NCBI GenBank assembly: GCA_022561255.1
Contig: JADFRO010000061.1
Span: 1-11,530, forward strand
Source of the DNA: Planctomycetota bacterium
GTDB taxonomy: Bacteria > Planctomycetota > Phycisphaerae > UBA1845
DNA length: 11,530 bases
Direction of reading: 5' to 3'
Below are positions 6,793 through 11,530 of the stretch, piece by piece (within the stretch, counting starts at the first letter, position 1; every line of letters begins with the position of its first letter). The position numbers and the translations under genes were made by a program. The notes beneath the pieces are model-generated. The model worked only from the letters and a program-made list of their open reading frames with translations. It made no database searches and was not told where the DNA came from.

Positions 6793-7836
6793 ATGTACCG
6801 GAATTCATTTCGGAGTTGGCGCGGTTACGTCGCGCTTCTCACGATCGTATTCGCATCGGCGCAAATGAGTTGGGCTGAGGACGGGCGTCTCGATCTTTCG
6901 CTCCGACCCGCTATCAAAGCGAACTCGGTCGACGCGAACTTCGGGCTCAAACAACCGGGCGGCACGGGCGGGGGGGTATCAGCCCGACAGCACCCGCAGT
7001 GGGTGAAAGACTTCGAAGCCAAAATGTGGCCGGGTTTTCTGACCGGGCTCGACGGCTATGAAGATTTCGTCATGCCCGTGGGAAACTTCATTTACTTTGA
7101 AGATCCGTTCATCACGACCGACGTGCGCCTCATCTACGTGCATCACACAATACCCAACCGCTCCGTGTTGCGCGGCGGTCAAGTACAAGCCGTAGCAGCC
7201 CAGATTCGCATCGCCCTGACCGAAAAGCTGGCCTTGATCGCCACCAAGGACGGCTATAGTTGGGTCGATTCCCACATCACCGCAGCCGGCGACGGCTGGA
7301 ACGATCTGGCGATCGGGCTCAAATACGTATTGCACAGCGACCCCCAGGAACAGTTTCTCGTCAGCGGTGGGATGCGCTGGGAATGGAACAACGGTTCGAC
7401 CGACGCGTGGCAGGGCGGTGACAGTCAGGAACTCAGCCCCTTCATCGCCGTAGCGAAGGGTTGGGGGAAGTGGCACTTCCTCGGTAACGTCACCGGTCGC
7501 ATTCCGACCAACCATCACGATGCGAACTACAGCCTGCTCTGGAGTTTGCACTTGGACTACAAAATGACAGAGACGTTTCGGCCGCTCGTAGAGCTGCATG
7601 GCACGCACTGGCTGAGCAATGCCGATCGTCTTCCTTTCAGTGAAGATTATCTCGACATCGGAAGCCTCGGCGCCGCTGACGCTCGCGGGCGTGACCTGTT
7701 TGTGCTCGGGCTCGGATTTCGGTGGCAGGCGAGAGATAACGTGAACGTCGGCATGATCTATCAGTTCCCGCTCGAATCGGCTGCTGAGCACTTGTATGAG
7801 CAGCGCATCACGTTCAACACGGTGGTGAGCTTCTAA
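6793..7836 (+). CDS. Outer-membrane beta-barrel-like protein
   Basis: The protein has 347 residues. Residues 1-28 form a signal peptide (basic MYRNSFRSWR, hydrophobic GYVALLTIVFASA, cleavage SWA-ED). The mature protein is rich in short amphipathic strands with aromatic residues, such as FLVSGGMRWEWNN and LFVLGLGFRWQA, and ends in VVSF. A terminal phenylalanine is the classic sorting signal of outer-membrane barrels. Segments like GDGWNDLAIGLKYVL resemble the transporter-like family known as phenol MetA degradation proteins; this is from memory and unproven, and no substrate can be named. The start is set by GAAAGGG at 6778-6784. The 226-base gap after the PPIase-like gene shows no clear terminator or promoter. 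Two tiny lipoprotein genes follow on the same strand and may share its transcript. Confidence 0.8.
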   Translation: MYRNSFRSWRGYVALLTIVFASAQMSWAEDGRLDLSLRPAIKANSVDANFGLKQPGGTGGGVSARQHPQWVKDFEAKMWPGFLTGLDGYEDFVMPVGNFIYFEDPFITTDVRLIYVHHTIPNRSVLRGGQVQAVAAQIRIALTEKLALIATKDGYSWVDSHITAAGDGWNDLAIGLKYVLHSDPQEQFLVSGGMRWEWNNGSTDAWQGGDSQELSPFIAVAKGWGKWHFLGNVTGRIPTNHHDANYSLLWSLHLDYKMTETFRPLVELHGTHWLSNADRLPFSEDYLDIGSLGAADARGRDLFVLGLGFRWQARDNVNVGMIYQFPLESAAEHLYEQRITFNTVVSF

Positions 7837-7875
7837 TGGGTTGAGGCGGGCTTGTATTGTTTGAATCAAAAGCGA

Positions 7876-7899
7876 CGCGGCGGCTTTACGTTGGCCGCG
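7876..7899 (+). other. Hairpin upstream of the first small lipoprotein gene
   Basis: CGCGGC (7876-7881) pairs perfectly with GCCGCG (7894-7899) around a 12-nt loop, ending 4 nt before GGAGAG at 7904. No T-run follows. It could be a weak terminator for the beta-barrel gene or affect translation; a six-pair stem in GC-rich DNA may also be chance. Confidence 0.25.
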
Positions 7900-7917
7900 G
7901 ATCGGAGAGTAACAGGG

Positions 7918-8040
7918 ATGAAAACACGTACTTTTAGAGTTCTTGCGATGGTATGCAGCGGGGCGATTCTCGGCATCCTTCCCGGCTGCGTTGAGCTGTT
8001 TCTACTCAACATCGCTACACCGTTTCTGCTGAATCAGTAG
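7918..8040 (+). CDS. Small lipoprotein, 40 residues, first of a tandem pair
   Basis: The gene is short but well formed: GGAGAG (7904-7909) lies 8 nt before ATG 7918. The N-terminus MKTRTFR is basic, then comes the hydrophobic VLAMVCSGAILGIL and a lipobox LPGC with Cys24. The mature peptide would be only 17 residues, hydrophobic, ending TPFLLNQ. It is therefore predicted to be exported, lipidated and membrane-anchored, with hardly any soluble part. It resembles the next gene in layout, ribosome site and sequence: MK.R..R, MV.SGA and GC before the lipidation site, PFLL near the end. The family was not recognised and no function can be assigned. An in-frame upstream TTG at 7852 has no good ribosome site. 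Confidence 0.65.
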   Translation: MKTRTFRVLAMVCSGAILGILPGCVELFLLNIATPFLLNQ

Positions 8041-8067
8041 GTCGCGCAGCAGCGGCGGCGTGCGACC
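8040..8067 (+). other. Hairpin overlapping the stop of the first small lipoprotein
   Basis: GGTCGC (8040-8045) pairs with GCGACC (8062-8067) across a GC-rich 16-nt loop. It begins at the last base of the stop codon. No T-run follows, so termination is doubtful. Confidence 0.25.
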
Positions 8068-8095
8068 AAACCATCGTAGCTTGGCATGAACCAAC

Positions 8096-8112
8096 GTCGC
8101 CTCAAGGGCGAC
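8096..8112 (+). other. Hairpin upstream of the second small lipoprotein gene
   Basis: GTCGCC (8096-8101) pairs with GGCGAC (8107-8112) around the 5-nt loop TCAAG. It ends one base before the GGGAGA ribosome site. Its position matches the hairpin in front of the first lipoprotein gene, though the sequences differ. Confidence 0.3.
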
Positions 8113-8113
8113 C

Positions 8114-8119
8114 GGGAGA
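8114..8119 (+). promoter_or_regulatory. Ribosome binding site GGGAGA for the second small lipoprotein
   Basis: GGGAGA lies 8 nt before GTG 8128, the same spacing as GGAGAG before ATG 7918. It favours the GTG start over the ATG at 8140, which would drop the basic residues MKRR. Confidence 0.55.
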
Positions 8120-8127
8120 CAACGGAC

Positions 8128-8253
8128 GTGAAACGACGAATGACTAGATGGGTGGTTATGGTGGGCAGCGGCGCTGTGGTTCTACAATTCGGCGGTTGCC
8201 TTTCGGATGTTCTGGCCGATGTCTTTTTCATCGTAGGCCCGTTCCTTCTGTGA
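8128..8253 (+). CDS. Small lipoprotein, 41 residues, second of a tandem pair
   Basis: A GTG start at 8128 with GGGAGA 8 nt upstream opens a 41-codon frame ending at TGA 8253. The protein has a basic N-terminus (MKRRMTR), a hydrophobic segment (WVVMVGSGAVVLQF), a lipobox FGGC with Cys24, and an 18-residue hydrophobic mature part ending GPFLL. Aligned on the Cys, 11 of the first 24 residues match the preceding lipoprotein, and both end in or near PFLL, so tandem duplication is likely. Its end is 30 bases from the convergent TPR gene. The function is unknown. The strength of the case is the paired layout rather than length. Confidence 0.6.
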   Translation: MKRRMTRWVVMVGSGAVVLQFGGCLSDVLADVFFIVGPFLL

Positions 8254-8283
8254 TCGTGGTCGCTCCTACGCAGTGCCTACGCG

Positions 8284-9819
8284 CTACCCTTTCTCCAGGA
8301 TGGCTGCGGACAGGTTGGCGCTGATGCTCGCGCTTGTCGGGTCGAGTGAAAACGCCTTGGTAAAGTCCTTGATCGCGTCGTCGAGTTTGCCGAGCGTTTT
8401 GTTTTGTTGTCCGCGAAGGTCATAGGCCTTGGCCAAGTCCGCCGCGTACGTTCCATCGGGGCGGTAGGTGTTGTAAGCCTGTTCGAGGAAGCTGATCGCC
8501 CGGTCGTAGTCGGCCGTGGCTATGGCGGCGAGGCCCAATGAGCGGGCCAGCTCGCCAACCTTCCGCTTTGCAATCGATGAGCTTGGGTCCAGACGTAGCG
8601 CCTTGGTGTAGTTGGTAAGGGCCTGCGAATCACCCCCATCGTTCTTGAAATGATCGCCGACGCGAATGTAGAGTGCGGCGAGGGTTCGCTGGAAGTTGGC
8701 GTCGTCCGGCGGGCGGAAGGATGCCTTTCGTAGTTCCACCAGAGCCTTGTTGAATTGTTGTGCCGCAACCGCACGGCCTGCGCGGTGTCCGGCGACGCGT
8801 GCCGAAGCTGCCGCAAGACCTCGATGTCCGGGATCAATGGCAGCGGCGGCCGTGAGGTCCGACGTCGCGAGCAAGACGTTCCCCGATCGGACCTTGGATT
8901 CGGCTCGGCTCACGTAGGCGTCGGCTAATGAGGAGATGAACGCGTTGTTGTAGGGGGCGAGGGTTCGTGCGTTTTCCAGCTCCCGTATAGCCTCATCGTT
9001 TCGGCCCGCCTTCTGGAGCGCCCTGCCAAGCAGGTTGTGGACCGCTGCCGCCTGTGGGTGGCTCCTCGCGAGTCGCTGAGCACGTTCGAGCACATCACTG
9101 ATCTTTCTATCGTCCGCGGTTCGGAGTGCTTCTTGCAATGCGTCCAGAAGCGCTGAAGCCTGCCCGCCCGTCTCGAAACCATCGGCGAGTGCCAGGTACG
9201 CGTCCGTATTGTCCGGGCTTCGGTCCGTAAGGTGCAATAGAAGGCGCAGGGCTGCCGTTCGCTGTGAGGGGTTCTTCAGCTGTATCCGGGCTGTGGCGAC
9301 CACTTCGGCGTCGCTGCCCTGCAACGTCCGGGCGTTGGACAGCTCGCCTCGAAGAAGCGAGCTGCTCGGCGCAAGGGCGGAGGCATGGGCGAAAGCACGC
9401 TCCGCCTGTGCGTAGTTTTGCTCGGCTATGTATGACTGTCCGACGACATGGAGGGCGGCTACGTCGTCGCTGTTCGCTTCGAGCAAGGCCTTCGCTTCCG
9501 CGCGACCGCCGGCTGGATCACCCTTGTTGATCCGATCCGTCGCCGAGTTTAGCGTGGCGGAACGCTGCTGAGCTGCCAGGGATTCCGCTTGTGCGTTTCC
9601 GCTGGCGTAGAGCCCGTTCTGGGCTGCCAAAAGGTTGCCGAGCGAGCCGTAAAGACCCCCCACGTCGACCGAAGTTCCGCCGCCGAGGATGTAGCTAGGG
9701 TCGGCCGTTTTGCCCGAGCGTCTCCTCGAACGTCCGGTAACGGCTAGCGATTCAGAGACGCTCGTCAACAGCGATGAGGCGACGGAAATGCCCACTGAGG
9801 ATACAGCCGTAATCGCCAA
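8284..9819 (-). CDS. TPR-repeat protein of unknown function
   Basis: The protein has 511 residues. Residues 1-90 are low-complexity, rich in Ser, Ala and Gly, and include a basic RSRRRSGK patch (30-37); no convincing signal peptide is visible. From about 95 onward it is a helical solenoid of tetratricopeptide units. Clear examples lie near residues 119-150 (ALHVVGQSYIAEQNYAQAER), 258-289 (VHNLLGRALQKAGRNDEAIR), 379-412 (ending YTKALRLDP) and 460-494 (ending FTKAFSLDP). TPR proteins act as protein-binding scaffolds; the partner is unknown. The start is TTG at 9819: an in-frame TGA lies just upstream, and GGAG (9828-9831) is 8 nt away. A GTG eight codons in is the alternative. It is convergent with the small lipoproteins and lies downstream of purD on the same strand. 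Confidence 0.9.
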   Translation of the reverse strand: MAITAVSSVGISVASSLLTSVSESLAVTGRSRRRSGKTADPSYILGGGTSVDVGGLYGSLGNLLAAQNGLYASGNAQAESLAAQQRSATLNSATDRINKGDPAGGRAEAKALLEANSDDVAALHVVGQSYIAEQNYAQAERAFAHASALAPSSSLLRGELSNARTLQGSDAEVVATARIQLKNPSQRTAALRLLLHLTDRSPDNTDAYLALADGFETGGQASALLDALQEALRTADDRKISDVLERAQRLARSHPQAAAVHNLLGRALQKAGRNDEAIRELENARTLAPYNNAFISSLADAYVSRAESKVRSGNVLLATSDLTAAAAIDPGHRGLAAASARVAGHRAGRAVAAQQFNKALVELRKASFRPPDDANFQRTLAALYIRVGDHFKNDGGDSQALTNYTKALRLDPSSSIAKRKVGELARSLGLAAIATADYDRAISFLEQAYNTYRPDGTYAADLAKAYDLRGQQNKTLGKLDDAIKDFTKAFSLDPTSASISANLSAAILEKG

Positions 9820-9827
9820 CGATCCTA

Positions 9828-9831
9828 CTCC
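9828..9831 (-). promoter_or_regulatory. Ribosome binding site GGAG deciding the TTG start of the TPR gene
   Basis: GGAG on the minus strand lies 8 nt before TTG 9819. A TGA in the same frame lies a few codons further upstream. Together they fix the start at this TTG or at the GTG eight codons later. Confidence 0.5.
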
Positions 9832-9967
9832 GCAACGAGATCATTGCCCGCAGAAGCGTACGATTCTATTAGCGCAAGACGGTTGACGGGTTATCGGATG
9901 TCAGGCGCGATGCTCGTTGGCTGCGTCAGGCCGAGGGAAGCTTGAAAGGTGTGGGGATAGAGCGAAG

Positions 9968-11251
9968 TTAGGAACCGGCGGTCGCGTGGATGGCTTTATC
10001 GGCAATGTCGCGTCGACAGAAGGCGTTGTCGAACTTAATCACATCGACGGCTTGATACGCTCGGGCTTTCGCGTCCGCGAGATCAAAGCCCAGCGCGGTT
10101 ACACCGAGAACTCGTCCGCCAGTAGATAGCACGCGGTTGTTTCCCAAACGCGTTCCCGCGTGGTAGACGTGAACGTCATCCATGTTTGCGGCAACGTCCA
10201 GACCTTCGATGGTTTTATGTCGCTCGTACGCGCCGGGATAACCCTTTGAAGCCATGACCACACAGACGGAGGGCTTCGCTGTCGATCGAACGTCGGCGTC
10301 GGCGAGTTTTCCGTCAACGACCGCTTCGAGCAGATCGAAAAGGTCGGATTCCAGACGGGACAGGATAACCTGTGTTTCTGGATCACCGAATCGGCAGTTG
10401 AATTCGAGAACCTTTGGTCCTCCGGGTGTCAGCATCAATCCGACGTACAACACGCCGCTGTAGTCCACACCGTCGTTGCGGAGGGCGTCGACAATCGGGA
10501 CGAGAACGTTCTCATCAACGTAGGACAAGAGTTCCTCCGTCGCGATCGGAGCGGGACTGTAGGCGCCCATTCCACCTGTGTTGGGTCCGGTGTCGCCCTC
10601 GCCAACGGCCTTGTGATCCTGAGCGGTTTCCAAGACGTAGATCGTTTGGCCATCGATCAGCGCATGGACGGATAGCTCCTGGCCCTTAAGGATTTCCTCA
10701 ACGATGACGGTTTGACCCGCTTCACCGAACTGTTGGTCCACCATGATCCGTTCGAGCACGAGCAACGCCTCCGCCGGGTCATCGCATACGGTCACGCCCT
10801 TGCCCGCGGCGAGCCCTGACGCCTTGACGACAACGCCCGTGTCGCGCGTGGCGACGTAGGCTCTGGCTTGATCGTAATGCTCGAAGATGCGAGCCTCTGC
10901 CGTGGGCACGTGGGCGTGCTTCATCAGGCGTTTGGCGTAGGCTTTGTCCCCTTCGATCCGCGCTCCGGCGGCTGTCGGTCCGAAGATACGCAGGCCGGCA
11001 TCGCGGAAACGATCGACGATGCCCGCGCAGAGCGGCGCCTCCGGGCCGACGATGGTGAGATCGACGGCTCGCTCCTTCGCCAGTGCGATCAAGGCCTCGT
11101 GATCGTCGACCGGAATTGAGATATTCTCCGCGACTTGTGCGGTCCCGGCGTTGCCCGGAGCGCAAAGCACCGCGTCGACCCGCTTGGACCGTGCGAGTGC
11201 AGCCACCAGGGCATGCTCTCGGCCGCCGCCTCCTATTACCAGCACCCTCAT
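9968..11251 (-). CDS. purD: Phosphoribosylamine-glycine ligase (GAR synthetase)
   Basis: PurD joins glycine to 5-phosphoribosylamine using ATP, the second step of de novo purine synthesis, in the cytoplasm. The protein has 427 residues, against about 429 in E. coli. It begins with the N-domain signature MRVLVIGGGGREHAL (1-15) and then APGNAGTA (31-38). The ATP-grasp part includes VVKASGLAAGKGV (141-153), QDHKAVGEGDTGPNTGGMGA (211-230) and the metal-binding LEFNCRFGDPETQ (282-294). The C-terminal domain contains GYPGAY (337-342) and YHAGT. All expected motifs are present. The frame is open upstream to 11368, but homology begins at ATG 11251; ATG 11260, three codons earlier, is also possible. 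No strong Shine-Dalgarno precedes either. The TPR gene follows after 148 bases with no terminator seen. Confidence 0.97.
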   Translation of the reverse strand: MRVLVIGGGGREHALVAALARSKRVDAVLCAPGNAGTAQVAENISIPVDDHEALIALAKERAVDLTIVGPEAPLCAGIVDRFRDAGLRIFGPTAAGARIEGDKAYAKRLMKHAHVPTAEARIFEHYDQARAYVATRDTGVVVKASGLAAGKGVTVCDDPAEALLVLERIMVDQQFGEAGQTVIVEEILKGQELSVHALIDGQTIYVLETAQDHKAVGEGDTGPNTGGMGAYSPAPIATEELLSYVDENVLVPIVDALRNDGVDYSGVLYVGLMLTPGGPKVLEFNCRFGDPETQVILSRLESDLFDLLEAVVDGKLADADVRSTAKPSVCVVMASKGYPGAYERHKTIEGLDVAANMDDVHVYHAGTRLGNNRVLSTGGRVLGVTALGFDLADAKARAYQAVDVIKFDNAFCRRDIADKAIHATAGS

Positions 11252-11407
11252 GGATGGCATCGTCGTGATGGTCGGCGAAAAGTCAAAGCGGGCAAGGTGG
11301 GTCGCCCATCGATTGGGGGCGTAGCCTCGTGTTGGACTTCGCACTCGTGTGAATCCGATCGGCGTCACACCGAACGGGATCCGAGGCGACCGCTTCGAGG
11401 GGCTGGA

Positions 11408-11530
11408 GTGATACGAGCGTTTCGACGGGACGCATCATCGTGGGAACGCGGCGTCCGGGCGGCGATGATTCCGGTCGGAGCCGCCGCGTATCGAGTTGAC
11501 AGGCGAAAGGCCGGTGACTACCCTCCCCGA
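11408..11530 (+). CDS. Possible start of a gene divergent from purD, running off the right edge
   Basis: A GTG at 11408, preceded by GAGGGG (11397-11402, 5 nt spacing), opens a frame of 41 codons with no stop before the window ends. It begins VIRAFRRDASSWERG and continues with a short apolar patch (AAMIPVGAAAY). Third-position base use is ordinary for the region. No family was recognised, and 41 codons in GC-rich DNA can be open by chance. The rest of the 11252-11407 gap holds nothing that can be named. Confidence 0.25.
   Translation, partial: MIRAFRRDASSWERGVRAAMIPVGAAAYRVDRRKAGDYPPR

Noticed and set aside
6979..7869. Minus-strand frame of 296 codons opposite the beta-barrel gene
   Set aside because: The plus-strand frame has a signal peptide, a ribosome site and a terminal Phe. 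The opposite frame has no recognisable domain and is explained as a shadow.
8040..8067. Intrinsic terminator after the first small lipoprotein
   Set aside because: The stem is present but no T-run follows it; it is kept only as a hairpin.
8265..8282. Direct repeat CCTACGC (8265-8271 and 8276-8282)
   Set aside because: Seven bases with a 4-nt gap between convergent genes is easily chance.
11285..11528. Minus-strand frame upstream of purD
   Set aside because: About 80 codons open from the right edge, with no family resemblance. The stop is not placed next to a recognisable gene end, so there is too little to support it.

Overview
The window is high-GC bacterial chromosome, most likely from a planctomycete of the Phycisphaerae type. 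That placement is an inference from overall style: large exported proteins of unknown function, a TPR protein, tiny lipoproteins, and a mixture of ATG, GTG and TTG starts. No rRNA, tRNA, CRISPR array, transposase or phage gene was seen.

Layout. (1) 1-1655, minus: an exported protein of unknown function that runs off the left edge. (2) 1656-2001: a divergent intergenic stretch with three tandem copies of an 18-bp unit. Related copies lie inside both flanking genes. (3) 2002-5397, plus: mfd, the transcription-repair coupling factor. It is followed, with an ATGA overlap, by a SurA/PpiC-type peptidyl-prolyl isomerase-like protein (5394-6566). (4) 6793-7836, plus: an outer-membrane beta-barrel-like protein. 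It is followed by two tiny lipoprotein genes (7918-8040 and 8128-8253) that look like tandem paralogues. (5) 8284-9819, minus: a TPR protein with a TTG start. (6) 9968-11251, minus: purD, complete. (7) 11252-11530: upstream of purD, with only a weak candidate for the start of a divergent gene at 11408.

How the genes fit together. mfd and purD are housekeeping genes for DNA repair and purine synthesis. Several of the others act, or are predicted to act, in the cell envelope: the left-edge exported protein, the PPIase-like protein, the beta-barrel and the two lipoproteins. mfd and the PPIase-like gene are probably translationally coupled. The beta-barrel and the lipoproteins may form one transcript.

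The most unusual feature is the 18-bp repeat (core CTCCGCAGGAG). It occurs between genes and also in frame inside mfd and in the signal-peptide region of the left gene. This resembles the protein-invading palindromic elements known from Rickettsia. The second notable item is the pair of 40-41 residue lipoproteins.
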